From Aspidapion aeneum (taxonomy: Eukaryota; Arthropoda; Insecta; Coleoptera; Brentidae): 64,000 bases of DNA. Numbering within the stretch: the first letter of the stretch is position 1; every line of letters begins with the position of its first letter. Shown piece after piece: positions 46,785 through 59,194 of the stretch. The translations under genes were made by a program, and so were the position numbers. Where the stretch lies: positions 128,324,640 to 128,388,639 of the forward strand of contig OY755039.1 of assembly GCA_963576565.1 (NCBI GenBank), read 5' to 3'. A model generated the notes under the pieces. That model made no database searches and had not been told where the DNA came from. It saw nothing but the letters and a program-made list of their open reading frames with translations.

Positions 46785-47722
46785 TTAACCCTGCAGTGGT
46801 GGCGCCTCTTACCAGAACAAAAGTCTGACAGACCCAAAATTTTAAAAACATATTTTTTGAAAACTGTTTATGATATTAATATGCTGATGCTGCGTAATAT
46901 TTTAGGTACTTTTCGGCAAAAAATACATTAATCACAAAATGATATGTTGTTCTAAAAAAATAGTTATTAATTTTAAACAAATTTAAATTCTAATAAAAAG
47001 TTATTTAGGAAAAAAATCATTTATTACTAAAAATTAAAAAAGAACATAAAATACATCTTTTTTTCTTAAACTAGAAGAAACTTCTATTTCATTTCGGGAA
47101 TTACCACACGACTGGGGCATCTAAATTTGCCATGAAATATGCAAATAATTTTCTTGTACAATTCACAATTAATTTTGGGAGGCAGTATTTTCTGATCATC
47201 AACGCTTTGTCCTTCTTGTTCGCTCTTGGAATTGTTCACATGTTCCTCAGTATTGCCTTTTTCGCCCTGAGATTCTTTATCATCAAAAACACTCTTCTGC
47301 GTCGGTCTCCACTTCATCTAATAACCAAAGTAAACGAGCTTATTCCTTTTTATATGACGTGTAGGACATTATGTTGAAAATGATAGTTTATTAGTAAATT
47401 AAAACGATAAATAAAATGACCTAAATAACTTACCTAAATCATACAATTATGAAAAAACAAATTAATTTTCTTTTCGTCACGTCACTGGTGGCGCCAAATC
47501 TGTTGGACCCAATCACTACTCTACATGAACGGATAAAACGCAAGAAACGCGCTCATGGCAGCAGTCGGAGCGAGACAAAATATTAGGAAGCTACTAACAC
47601 GGATCACCTAGGTGATCCGTGCTACTAAGATGCATAGGCCCATAGATCTGTTCCCCCGCTTTTTATTCACAATATTCCTATCTCTGGGTCTGACAGACTG
47701 GGCGCCATCGTTCCAGGGTTAA
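46785..47722. mobile_element. Second piggyBac-type element, about 0.94 kb
   Basis: TTAA at 46785-46788 and 47719-47722 with terminal repeats TTAACCCTGCAGTGGTGGCG and, mirrored, CGCCATCGTTCCAGGGTTAA. GGCGCC and TGACAGACC words recur subterminally (near 46797, 46832, 47489, 47690). A 77-codon minus frame at 47084-47317 is Glu/Lys/Ser-rich, as piggyBac N-termini often are, but gives no firm match. The full transposase is absent. Confidence 0.8.
47598..47621. repeat. Perfect 24-bp palindrome inside the piggyBac right end
   Basis: CACGGATCACCT is followed by its exact complement. It is flanked on both sides by GCTACTAA in direct orientation. Confidence 0.95.
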
Positions 47723-49887
47723 GGAGCACCAGATTTAAATAGAATACATTTTTGTAAAATGTTAATAAGGTAAGTAGAACAGAAGTTGTAATGATTTTTT
47801 CACGCGGCATCTCCCCCAGCAGTGTGGGAGAGATGCCGACTTTAATTAAAAAAAATTTTTTTTTTGGTATGTTCATGTTTTCTTACATATATTTTTTATT
47901 TTTGTATTTTAATAAAGTTTAACGCAGTACCTGTGCATTGATTCATTTTGAAGAAAAAAATCTCAAGACTTACAGATGTTTCAGCTATTTTTCAAAAAGT
48001 GCGGCAACTCTCCCGCATTTACCCTACATATCCCAAGCGAAAAACATTACCGTTCCATTCGCCGTGCTGCAGTTGGGTAAAAAATGAGTTTTTGCCTTCA
48101 GCAAAGCGCGTTAATTATGCAAAATCTATAGTGGTAAATTTAGTATTTTTCAAAATAATTTTAATGAATACGAAATCAAGACGCAGGTTCCTATCGATCT
48201 ATCGCTTTATTTTACTATTAATTCTCGATATAGCTCCCCGACTAGGAGTTAGCTAATAGCTAGGCATAAAGTAATTAGCTTTCGTATTATATTAAACACA
48301 TATCCAATGTATAATTTTGGGGTGTATAGTTCTACATGCGTTAAATGTCAAGAGGGTTTAATAGGTAATTTGTATCGCCTTGGTTGCAAATTAATTTTCA
48401 TTTAGCCTGGGCGGATTGTGATTTTCGCTTTTCATAGCTCCGTAAGCATAATTCAATGTTAAATAAATTGAAGGAAATAATTATTTTTATATATGAAAAG
48501 ACGTTTCAAAACTACAGGGTCCTTGTTATTTACGGCAAAATTTAATATTCACATATTAAGATATTTTTTGCCGATTTCCAAAGTTAAATATATTTTTTTT
48601 TAAACCTTGACATGTGTTTTTTATAACTAGCTAGTGCGTCTTTATAACTTGCTTTTACAAGAGTTTTAAACAAATATCTAAAGTGGCGACTTCATATGAA
48701 ACGCGGCTTCTAGCTGCTAGCGGGTTAATATTTGTTCTTTTCTGGAAATAAACAAAAATACATTAACTGAGTTTTTACAGAGGCATTCTTTCAGATCCCT
48801 AGAAACGGGTCTACTCACTATATTTTTTTATTAGATCGGATGACCTCACAACTTTTTCCTGTTAGATCCGATGACTAGTCAATTCATATATCAAATCAAC
48901 CAAAAAAAATGTTGGTTTGGAAACTCATGCATCTTCTCCGATCATGATGATTTTTAGAGTTGTTCTAATAATCGAAAAAAAACTGAATTTTAGATTTTTG
49001 AAAAGAAATTTTAATTGCAGTTTTGCCCTGATACTGACTAAAAACACTGAAATATCTCGAAAACTGAAAAAAATTAATATACATGACGGATGTGTTTTTT
49101 GAAAATATCCCAGAAATGAAAGATGAACCAAACTTTTTAGTTATAACATAAATTATTAAGAAAAATGTGGTCTACTATATTTTAAAAACTGAATATTTAT
49201 ACGATGCTCCGTTAAAAAGTAAGCATTTTTTAAATTAGCATTATTGGACCAAAAAAAATCAGCTCGTTAGAGCGTTAAACACTATTTTACCTAAAAATTT
49301 TATGAAAATCGGTTCAGCGGTTCGGTTGTTAGGGGCTATCGCGTTACGCATAGAAATACACGATGCTTTTTTTTAAACGTAACATATGAGTTTTTGGGTA
49401 AACGTAGTGTGACGGTGCCAGGGCACTACTATATTTTTCTGCAAAAACATGTTTTTTTTCATTTTTCAAACATCTTAGTTTTTTATTTTATTTTATTTCT
49501 TTTTAGTTTAATAATCATACGAAATTTGATAACTCTGTGCAATTCTACGGATCACACTTCAACTCGACGCGACGAAATTAATGGGCCCCTAAAACTCATA
49601 GCAGCGTAAAACACGGTGCCCAATGACTATGTGCCATTTTTCTGTTGGCTCCGTCCAAAGATATATTTTATCAGCAGCCTATGTGAGCGACAGAGATAGG
49701 GCCAATGTTGGACATTTTAGCGTTGTTTAAGTAGGAAAAATCTAAGAAATTTTGTACCTGGCACGGTTCGCGTTGCATTTTAGTGCAGTTCACGCGCACT
49801 TTTCAGTAGTGCGCGCTTAGACAACTTCCTATTATCGGTCGGGCGCTGGCGGTTTGTTTTGATTTCGACGATTTGGTATTTACGACA
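47723..49887. other. No recognised gene; hairpin at 47803; LINE-tail-like motif at about 49305
   Basis: CGGCATCTCCC..GGGAGAGATGCCG at 47803-47837 forms a short hairpin. TGAAAATCGGTTCAGCGGTT near 49301 is a phrase commonly found in the 3' regions of insect RTE-type retrotransposons and their SINEs. It is probably a tail fragment. Confidence 0.4.
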
Positions 49888-49986
49888 ATGGCGGAAGTTT
49901 CTAATTCTGATAGCATTAGCGTTCAATATTTAAAGGCAATTAAATTTTCATCTTTGCCATTAAAAGAGAAAATATATGTTAACTAG
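49888..49986 (+). other. Short 32-codon frame, possible 5' exon
   Basis: ATG at 49888 in context ACAATGGCG gives MAEVSNSDSISVQYLKAIKF and ends LPLKEKIYVN before TAG. The preceding 120 bp are unusually GC-rich for this window, like a 5' leader. CTAG|GTATT could be a splice site. Its family is not recognised, and chance is possible. Confidence 0.25.
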
Positions 49987-50154
49987 GTATTATACATGAC
50001 TACTCTTTACAAGCCTTAGATTTTTTTACATATTTTCCACATATTTCATGAAAAACCACAAAAAATAAGTTAAAATTCGACATCATGAAGCTTCGCCCCC
50101 CCCCCCCAAGAAGCCTCGGGCCCTCTTTAAGACATATTCCTGGGTGCGCCACTG
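49987..50154 (-). mobile_element. CAGTGGCG-ended MITE, copy 3 (left end missing)
   Basis: Read in reverse, the right end starts CAGTGGCGCACCCAGGAATA and continues with TTTTTCATGAAATATGTGG like copies 1 and 2. A C13 run marks the G-run of copy 1. The other terminus is not clear. Confidence 0.7.
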
Positions 50155-51043
50155 CTAAAACAACTATACCAAAAATGATCACAGCCCAATGATAAATCCC
50201 GGAACCTGGTTTATTGGATATGAAATAACTCCAAGGTGATTTTTTCTACATACGTCAATTAAAATGTCAATAAAATATTTTTTGCATAACCAATCCGAAA
50301 TATTTGATATAAAATAATATTTTATTAAAAATTTGTGCACATACACCAAACAAATCTAACTTGCGATTTAATAAGTTTGCCTTTAGTTTAGATCCCTTTA
50401 GTTTCTTAATAATAAACTTTTCGATAAACTATTTCACGAAGTCAAACCAGAAGGGCCTATAGTCGAACAAGAATCAGGTTAAAGTTGGCCTGATTATCGA
50501 TAAAATCCGCAAACTAAATTTATGGGAAAACTTTATATTGGAGTAATCTACATATCTACCATTTTAAAAATATACTTTTCCCCAGGATGTGCGTGAAAAC
50601 TTTTACATTTCCAGGTTCTCCCGAATTTAATTTTTTTGGAGATTTTCATTTATTTTTAGGTGAGATTGAAAAAACGAAATGCCACTTGCAATCCTCAAAT
50701 TTTACAGAAAAACTTAAGGCGAAACCCGCATTTTAACACAACCATCAGCCTTTTAAATTTTAAGTTTTTAAAAAGTCGACATTTTTGATAAACTTACATT
50801 TGAATGCATTTTTATAAAGAATTTAACTATGAAACCAAAGTAAAATTTTTTGAAATATTACGTGATATTCACGTACGTGTTAAATGTATCGACGGTGACA
50901 CGACAGAAAGGCGTAAGCGCCAAAAAACGAAAAATGAGGTTTTTATATATTTCATTCAGTTCATAAGTGTCTTTACCGACAGGTCCAAGAAATTTTACCG
51001 AGAAAAAATTGTAGCGGGAAATATTCGACCTTGAAATCTCCAA

Positions 51044-53432
51044 CCGACAGTTCTCGCTCAAAATAAATAGATAGTTTTTGGTCATTCCAAAAACGGCCGA
51101 CGTCTAACGCAACTTGACACTGTTGACATTTGAACGTCACATGTAGTTAGCGGCTTCCGTGCAACGCCGCAAACTCACGGACGGTAAACATAGGATTTTT
51201 GACATACGTAGAACGTGCGCAATTGTGTTTTAGCGAGCTTCTATTAAATTCCGCGCCATTTGGTGCCGCAGGCTGCACAGGTCACAACAGTGGTGAGCGC
51301 ACGGTCCCTATATACTGTTTGTTGAGCGGCACCAGGGACAGATTGAAGAACATTAAGCAATCTCTGGTGGAACCCATTTCTTTCACATAGGGGATAATGG
51401 GGTAATAAGTAATAGAAAATATTTTTTTGCTACTCTTGCAGTTTGTCATTTGAGATATCTGAAAAAACCTTTCAAATTTTCTACTACAATATTAATAAAG
51501 TTTTAGCACTTTTGTTTTTTACAAGCAAACCATTTCAAACAATATTTTTTTTTTGTCTGAAGGAAACAATTTATTTTCAGTTTTAATACTTAAGTTTGCT
51601 GTCAAATGTAAGACTTTCTATGTATTGTTTTAAATTTTGCCTGTCATAAGCAAGTAGTTCAGAATGGAAATGTTTCTTATTACCCTTTCGTTTTGATTAT
51701 CGTGGGATAATGAAAAACATCGAAATGGGGCAATAAAAAATATATCATTTTTTATTGTATATTGATTTGAGTACTTAGTGAAGTTGCCTTTAAATTTGGC
51801 AATAGTTACCTACGTTAAGCTTTAGAAATGGCAAGTTGCAAAAATATTAAATGGCATCTAACTCAAATAGTCCACAGGACACCGATCTATTTTTTAAATG
51901 ATTACTAATAGGCTAAATTTTCGTACATATATTATTTGGCCGAGACGCCTAACTTTTTTTCCGCAAAAATACTTGAAAGTTATTCCCAGCTATGTGTGCA
52001 GGTGTAGACATGCTTCGTGCATCGGACTGACTAAACCAAGCATATGATTTGTAGAACAATATTGTCATTAACTTTTACACATTAAAAAAAAATTGGATAC
52101 TTATTCTTCAATAGAACGAGCCAACGAATACATTTCACTTTATATTGCGTTTATAGACTTTGAAAAAGCTTTCGATAGCATTGGGCACTGGGCAGTAAAG
52201 GCATCTTTAATTAATAGCCGAATACACAGATTTAATAGTCAATATAGCGAAGCAACAACATCAATCAAAATCCACGAAGGAACCAAGCCAATCCGCATAA
52301 GAAGTGGTGTCAGCAGGGTGACACAATATCCCCTAAACTATTTAACCAGGCCCTACAAGATATTTTCAAAAAATTAGATTGGGAAGAAATAGGCATCAAA
52401 GTAAACGGACAATACTTGAACCATCTAATATAAAGCCTTAATAACAGGTAAGAAAGAAGATCTGATAAAAATGCTGGAATAATGGGATACAGCAGCTAAA
52501 AATATAGGTCTGAGTATGAACTACACTAAAAATAAAATCATAACAAACACAGATGTAGATATCACGATCAGCATAAACCAAGAGAAAATAGAACAAGCAC
52601 AGGAATATATACCTAGGCTGGGACAAATTAATAAACTAAAACAAGAAAACCAAAACAACTGAAATAAAGAGACGAGTAAGATTGGCCTCGGCAGCACTCG
52701 GTAAATTAAACTACCTAATAAAAAAAAAATATCCTCGGTAATTTATAATTTTGAGATAATTTGAGAGCTGTTTGTTTATTTCTCTTGTCTATAAAATGTA
52801 TGTGTTTTAAAATAAATGGCAACATTGTGCCCCAAAATCATATGCTTGGTTTAGTTAGTCCGAAACTCCAAAATTTCTGCACCTGCGCATTCTGTTAGAG
52901 AGAATTCAGAATGTTAGTAATCAATTAAAAAATACACCGATATACTGTGGACTATTTGCGTTAAATGCCATTTAATATTTCTGCAACTTGCCATTTTTAC
53001 TGCTTTACATAAGGCACTTTAGTAAAATTTTAAGGTAACACTACTCAAATCAAAGTGCAACAAAAAAGATTATATTTCTTATTACCCCATTACGATGTTT
53101 CCTGTTAGTCAAAGAGAAGAAATAATATGAAACATTTCCATTCTAAACTTGTTTATAACAAGAAAAACCACAAACAACGTATTAAAACTGCAAATAAAGT
53201 TTTCCTTTAGACAAAAACTCCCCCATTTTCCCCTAATGAATATCACGATTTTAATAGTCTTGCACCCCAAACGACAGATAACTGCACCGTCGGAGTCGAC
53301 TAAAACCGGTACCAAAAATGCTATTTCGAACTGTCAAATATTGTTAAAGTTGTCGTTGTCGGTGAAGTTATCGGGCCTAAATTTGGCACGACCAAAAACT
53401 ATCTAATATTTCGCATCGGTAGTAGCGGTTTT
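51044..53432. mobile_element. Very large inverted repeat enclosing a reverse-transcriptase fragment
   Basis: Mirror pairs occur in order toward the centre: GATAGTTTTTGGTC (51070) with GACCAAAAACTATC (53390); GTCTGAAGGAAA (51556) with TTTCCTTTAGAC (53204); CAGAATGGAAATG (51659) with CATTTCCATTCTA (53135); AATGGGGTAATAAG/GGGGCAATA with CTTATTACCCCATT (53079); TTGATTTGAGTA (51763) with CTACTCAAATCAA (53040); GGCAAGTTGCAAAAATATTAAATG with the mirrored CATTTAATATTTCTGCAACTT (52970-52993); GACTAAACCAAGCATATGAT with ATCATATGCTTGGTTTAGT (52838). Arms are about 1.0 kb and 0.6 kb because of indels. A further outlying pair (GACGACAGAAAGG-type words near 50898 and 54375) suggests it may extend to about 50.85-54.40 kb. 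Confidence 0.85.
52090..52735 (+). pseudogene. Reverse-transcriptase fragment (second LINE family) in the palindrome centre
   Basis: Plus-strand reading gives SSIERANEYISLYIAFIDFEKAFDSI, which contains RT motif A (FIDFEKAFD at about 52153). Then come HRFNSQYSEATTSIKIHEGT and a damaged motif B (RSGVSRVTQYP where the family has GV-RQGD-SP). After the frame change come LDWEEIGIKVNGQYLNHL and, at the 3' end, EIKRRVRLASAALGKLNYL. The catalytic FADD segment is missing: NHL runs straight into unrelated codons. Several stops follow. The order matches endonuclease-reverse transcriptase LINEs of insects, a family distinct from the relic at 21.3-22.8 kb. The copy starts at motif A, so it is truncated at both ends. 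Confidence 0.8.
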
Positions 53433-54869
53433 TAGTTTTTAAAAATAGGTTTTTATGGTTCAATTCCACGTGATTTAATGCGTCGGTTACGCCTTTTTGT
53501 TTGTGTTTTTTTGAAAGGCTTAACCGACATTCCCCATAAGACTTTGCATGTAAAAATAAATCCATAATTCTCCGATCTGTTTGAATCAACTCGTATAATT
53601 TGTAGTAGTAACCTAGACTAAAAAACTTATTTTTTTTAAAAAGTTTATCGCCTTTTTATTCCAAAAATTCATTATACCCAACGAAAAAATTAAAGATTTA
53701 TAAAACGCTTTAAAACTATAAAACTCCTTTACCCTTACTGGTCATATCTGATCTTAAGTATCAGGTGTTTAGCAAGCAGTAGCAAAAAATTTTATAAATA
53801 TTACTGAAAATATTCTCATGTACATGGATCAACTTTGCGAAAATGTTTTTGTTTTAAAAAAAATATATTAGTTAATAATATAGAAAAAAAGTTTAATTAA
53901 AGTTTTTCTGTGGTTAATTTTTTTTTAGAAATAAATACGTCAGTTGTACAAAATATTTGTTTGTAGGATTACTTTCAAAAAAAGTATTAAATTTTGTACT
54001 TTTATAGCTAAAAAAAAATAATTCCAATAAAAAATGTTTCAGGCTTAACTGCCACTTTGTTTTAATTCGTTTAAACTAAAAGGCGTACAGGGGGCTTATC
54101 CGACAAAAAAAATCAGAGTTAAACATATTAAAAAGGCGTAAGTGCTGCCATTTGAAAAGGCGTGAGCGCCAGCTGAAGAAATAAAAAACGCCTAAACGCC
54201 AAAATCTAAAATATCTTTGAATTAAATAAACTCTTCGAAATTTTAAGATTCCAGTTCAAACCAAAAATTATTACAGAATTTTTCTTATAAAAATCACTAT
54301 TGTAAACCATTTCTTACAAGAGTAAAACGTTTTTTGTCCTCCTGTAAAATTCATGAAATGGCGCTCACACCTTTCTGTCGTGACACCGTTTATATCTGTA
54401 CTTCTAAAGCATATTAAAACCATAATGGAAAATGACTGCTACAAGCTTTCCGCGATATCGGATTTAATTGAACCCTTGAACCCAAACGTGTGGCTTAGAT
54501 TAAAAAAGTAGACGCTTTTAATAAAATTTGAAAGGGACCGCTCTCAGTTGCCTGAATTTATCCAAGCCATACGTTTGGGTTCATTTAAAATTCAACATGC
54601 CGGCACGCTTGTGGCAGTTAGTTTTAGAGGCCCTTTTCCAGTACAGAAATCGACGATGCTTTAGTATACATTTGCAATTAGTTGAAAAAGGTTAGGTTAA
54701 CATCGATTTTGATCTCGTGAGTGGAGGACAGAAAGGCTAATTTATTAAAAAACTATTTATTTTAGGGCCCCTTGGTCGAACGATATTAATTAGTTAATAT
54801 TCCTCTAAACAATATAATTTTAGAATGCTTTTATTATAATAAATAGGCAATTTTTTTATATGCGCTGGT
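53433..54869. other. No recognised gene; AAGGCGTAAGCGCC-type words
   Basis: AAAAGGCGTAAGTGC, AAGGCGTGAGCGCC and ACGCCTAAACGCC occur between 54126 and 54200 and again inverted near 54357. The same word lies at 50910. They may belong to an older inverted repeat around the large palindrome. Confidence 0.45.
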
Positions 54870-54976
54870 AAAAATAAGCGCTTATTTGAACATGCACCAT
54901 TCTGAACATAAGCAAATTTGATACGAGCTATTTTGATACATCCTATTTTAAACATGCGCTATTTTGATACGCGTTA
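54870..54976. repeat. Degenerate GCGCTATTTTGATAC minisatellite
   Basis: About five units on this strand. Its complement, ATCAAAATAGCGC, resembles the unit at 27163-27366. Confidence 0.65.
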
Positions 54977-55396
54977 TTTAAAGTGAGTCGAGTGATACCC
55001 TGTTTTGAAGGGCTGGAAAATCTCTATAAAATCTGTAAGAATTTCAACAATCTATCGATAAAATAGAAATTAAATCAGAATTTGATATTTTTTTAACTTA
55101 ATTTTTATTTTATCAATCCATGAATTTAAAGGCAAATATCTCAAAAATTAAGTCGTAGATTTTAGAAAAAAAACTATTTCAGAGACTTTGAAAACAAGGT
55201 ATCACTACATTTACTTTTCTTATTTAAAATGTAAAGGTAAATTTTTCTCCCGAAGGCGCTGCTTGCTAAAATAATTTTAAGATAGCCAAAAAGTGTCCCC
55301 CTTGCAAACAAAATCGACGTGTCACAGGGTTTTTCCAAACTTTCTCAAGAAAATCCCAAAAAGCCGTTGTTAAGTTATTGTTGCAATACCCTGTAT
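54977..55396. mobile_element. Diverged relative of the 17.8-kb palindromic MITE
   Basis: Shares, in order, GAGTGATACCCTGTTTTGAA, TTTTTATTTTATCAATCCATG, AGGCAAATATCTCAAAAA, AAGGTATCACTA and TAGCCAAAAAGTGTCCCCCT with 17754-18352. The left terminus is lost. The right terminus is worn to CAATACCCTGTATAC. Confidence 0.8.
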
Positions 55397-56180
55397 ACAA
55401 AACGTATACATTAAAGGTGTGTTCTTGTGATCTTGTTAATGCTGCTCAAGGGTACATTTTCAAAGCCGAATATGGCCTCTATCTGGACCTCAGAGCAAAA
55501 GGGTATTTTAAGTCACAAATCATTAATTTTACCGAAGAGCATTAATTATTTGTTTTGGAAGTAATAGCGCCTTCGTAGGTACTCTTGATAAATTGCTATC
55601 TTCATCACGTTTTTTCCATACCTCGCGTGGTTGAAGTTAGATCAATGTAAAAAAGCGCAAAATTTTAATATAATTAAAAAGTTTTATATGCAAAAAATCA
55701 ACTGTTTCGCAACGAGATTGAATAGGGAAGAGGCCCTCCTTCAATTCAATTTGCCTAGCAAAAGTGGTTGGGGAGCCAATCTCGCACCAATATGGCGCTG
55801 ATCCCAGAGCCGGACTACAGTAATTTCCTTTTTAATAAGGCATCGCTATTAAGAAATTGGGAATTGAAATGCGTATAACAGATTTCTACATTGTAAAATA
55901 TAAGTTTTATTAAATGGAGAGGTGCACGAGATGCAAAAACATCTAGATTTAAATTACTAAATATAATACTTTCTCAGTTCCTGGAAGCTTTGCAATACAA
56001 GCATAACATGAACTTAATTATGATTAAAAAATACTAAAAAGCTACCAAAAAAAGCGAAAAGTTTGTAGTTCTCGCAACGCTCGTGGTACAAACTTTTCGC
56101 CTCGGGATAAAAAGTACCTTGCTTAACCCTTGGTATATCATATAGCCATAGGTAGCACAAATGCAAAATCCGGAGGTATC

Positions 56181-57622
56181 TATACTTGGTGTCCCAGAAC
56201 TACCATCGTATGTAGTAAAACTGTAGATACCTTGGATCAAATATTAAGATTTAGCTACACTTGCCTGAGCCCAAAAGTTGATATTGGAGATACAGAGTGT
56301 TGAACTTAACTTTTTCATTTCGATTTTTTAAAAATAAATTTTGTACTAATAAATATTTTTTCAAAAAAATTTAATGTTTTTTTTATTAAGCGATTTGATT
56401 TTGATAAAAAAATTGGTGTATATTGTGCAGGGTGTTCTTTGGATTACTACCGTTACATTAATATCAGTGTTACTTTTTTGTGCCTTAGTATATACAACTT
56501 TTTATTTAAAATATGATTTTCCTCATCATTTTTACGTAAAAAAGTTTGTGTTTTCATGTCACTCAGAGCGACGGACTTCGAGATTTTTGCATTTAAAGTT
56601 TTTATTGCATGAGTAAAAAGTTATTAAAGAAAATTATTAAGGTAAAATAAAAAAAAATACTCATGCAATAAAAATTTTAAATGGATATATCTTGAAAATC
56701 GTTGCACGGGGCGACATTAAAGAATTTAACCTTTTTTACGTAAAAATAATGGAGAAAATAGTCTATTAAAAAAAAACTTGTATACACCAAGGCCTAAAGA
56801 AGTTACACTTATTTTAATATAATGCTCGCAACCCAGAAAACACCTTGTAAAATTTACACCAACATTTTTACCGAAATCGAATCACTTGTCATAAAAAAAA
56901 TCCCTACCAAATTTTTTTTTGAATGTGAATTTACATGTCATAAAATTTTTACTCATGCAATAAAATCTTTAAATCTAAAAATCTCGACAGCCGTTGGTCC
57001 AAGCGACATCAAAAAGGTATTAACTTTATTACCAGTGAATACTATTTTATTAAATATTACATAAAACAAGGTATAATTAATGTATAGTAATTGATTAAAT
57101 TAAAAGTTACATCAAAGAAATAAATAAAATTGTGAAACTAAAAAAAAACTAAAAAAAAGGAAACATCAACAATAAAAAATTTCCTCTAATCCAGTATGGT
57201 CCGGGATTGTTTCAAGGATGGAAGCAGCGTTGCCGCGTTGAATCGCAAGACCTATTTGTTGCTTAATGAAGCAATTTGCATTTTTATTGTTAAAGAAAGA
57301 AGAATGAAGAAAAGTCATATTTTAAATTAAAACTGGTATACACCGAGGCACAAAAAAATTACACCGACTTTAATTGTGACCTAGAGAACACCCTGTATAA
57401 TGTACAATAAATATTTTATCGAAAACGAATTGCTCATCCCAAAAAACCCAATTTTCTTTGCAAATATATTGTTTAGTAAAAAAGAAAAACGAAAAGAAAA
57501 AATAAAGTTTAACACGTGTATCTCGATTAATATCAACTTTTGGACAAGGCAAGTCGTAATATTTTGCTCCGAGGAATCATCAGTTTTATTATATACCATT
57601 AGTTCTGGGACACCTTGTATAT
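56181..57622. mobile_element. TA-flanked element with AAGGTGTCCCAGAAC termini, nested
   Basis: TATACTTGGTGTCCCAGAAC at the left is mirrored by AGTTCTGGGACACCTTGTATA at the right, and GTAGTAAAACTG pairs with CAGTTTTATTATA. The inside is complex: a GAACACCCTGTA-type end occurs near 57390, a direct copy of it at 56839, and an inverted copy near 56427. Smaller copies therefore seem to be duplicated or nested within. No transposase recognised in the 80- to 87-codon frames. Confidence 0.8.
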
Positions 57623-57773
57623 ATTATGATGTCTTATTTGTTATAATTTATACCTACCTGTAACACTAATTTTACTATTATAAAAATATATTAAATTATA
57701 TAGTACGGGCCTGTATTATGTTTACAAACCTATAAAATGGTATTCCACTAATTATTAACTTATTAAGGCCTTG

Positions 57774-57809
57774 TCAACTTCTACAGCTACGCACTGCATA
57801 CGAAGCCAT
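57774..57809 (-). pseudogene. Possible THAP first-exon start, degraded
   Basis: Only 11 codons (MASYAVRSCRS then TGA). THAP proteins often begin Met-Pro-x-x-Cys-x-Val-x-x-Cys; here Tyr-Ala-Val-x-x-Cys lacks the first Cys. The reading is too short to be certain. Confidence 0.3.
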
Positions 57810-57989
57810 TCCTAAACTTCACAACTTTCTTCAAAAATATTCAAAATGGTTCAACTAAATTACTAAAACTCAACAAAAACAGCACACAAAACTCGAACAG
57901 CTGACTTCAGGTAAAGCTAGCACATATATGGCGGAAGTGAAACGGTTTTGAAAACAGAAATGACGCCTCCCTTCTATTCAATCTCGTTG

Positions 57990-59080
57990 TTGTTTCGTGT
58001 TTTATTCATAATAAGCTGAAGTTTTGGGGCTCATATAAATTACTATAGTTTTGATGCAAGTTACCTGAATCAATTTTTTTGTTGCACCTGAATCAATTTT
58101 TTTGTTGCACCGTCAAATTAAATATATCTTTCTTTAGCCACGCGATTTCTTTTAACCGGTAATTTTCTTGGAGCTACTCTCAAATTCAAACCCTATTGAT
58201 ATTCTTACTAAAAACATTCCAGCTTTGACCTTATTTTATAACGCTACCCCACGGGATCAAAACCTTTCCCTCTGGAAAGTTTTCTAAACCAACTCGGCAG
58301 TGTGTATTAGGCTGAGTTACATTTGTATCTTCGCAGAGATTTTCAGATTTTTCGTGCAGACAATGAAAAGTAATTCATCACTCACTCTCTCACGCCTCAA
58401 CAAAATGGGTTTATTTAGCAAAAGCTTTTAACTACCCACAAAGTTTAAAATCGGTTTACGGCAATGCCTATTTTATTCGTTACGTAAGACCCTAAATTTT
58501 AAGCCGATACCTTAAAAAAATTTTAGGTTATGTAAAAAAACTGTTTATGCAGAAGTTTTAGATCTTTTAATTGCCTAGAATTTTTGTATTTAACTTTTTT
58601 CGATAGTAGATCCAGTTTCACGGAAAACCGTAAAAAACCCTTATACAGCCCTAAAAGCTTACCATATGTCACCCCAATAACTCGGATAGAGTCTAATTTT
58701 AAATTTTTTCCCTTTTAAAAGGTATCTACGCTGGTCTAAATTTTGCGCCTTACGAGATTTTTATTTCTTGCGGGGGCACGGACCCTGTGGCTGATGCGCG
58801 TTGACAAATATGGAAAGTTTCATATTTTGTAGCCCAGCAATTTATATCTGGCTTATGGAAAATTACCTTATTTTCTATTTTGACGTTGACACATTAGCTT
58901 AACATAAGTTTCATTAGGCAGTTTGTAATAAAAATCAACCATTTATCTTTCCACTTTTTAAGAAATAAATTATAAAATACTTCGTTTTCAATGTTTGTAT
59001 CATCCAACTACTAAGTAATAACTTCTTGTTTGTAGTACCTATTTGTTACTAGTATTCACTGGCTGATCGTGCGAACAGCC
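57990..59080. other. No recognised gene; 23-bp tandem duplication at 58063
   Basis: ACCTGAATCAATTTTTTTGT occurs at 58063 and 58086, a clean tandem pair. The remainder is A/T-rich with no supported gene. Confidence 0.45.
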
Positions 59081-59194
59081 TTAAGCATTGCGGGCATATC
59101 TGTCAGGGTATCTATCTACTTTTACATAGCTTTCTTCAATCCATCTTTGGACATAGGCTTCTCCAATATCTGCCACTCGTCTCTGTTAGCCGTG

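Larger units (their letters stand above)
55710..57989. mobile_element. Candidate P-like element with 8-bp target duplication, split by another transposon
   Basis: CAACGAGATTGAATAGG at 55710 is mirrored by TTCTATTCAATCTCGTTG ending 57989. Immediately outside are CTGTTTCG (left) and TTGTTTCG (right), 7 of 8 bases matching, so the target duplication is probably 8 bp. hAT and P elements both make 8-bp duplications. A minus-strand ATG at 57809, 180 bp inside the right end, starts MASYAVRSCRS, which resembles a THAP first exon that has lost one cysteine; this favours the P superfamily. A 1.44-kb TA-flanked element occupies 56181-57622. Without it the host element would be about 0.84 kb. Confidence 0.55.

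Noticed and set aside
47803..47837. Hairpin considered as a terminator or miRNA precursor
   Set aside because: The stem is only about 12 bp and there is no adjoining transcript evidence.
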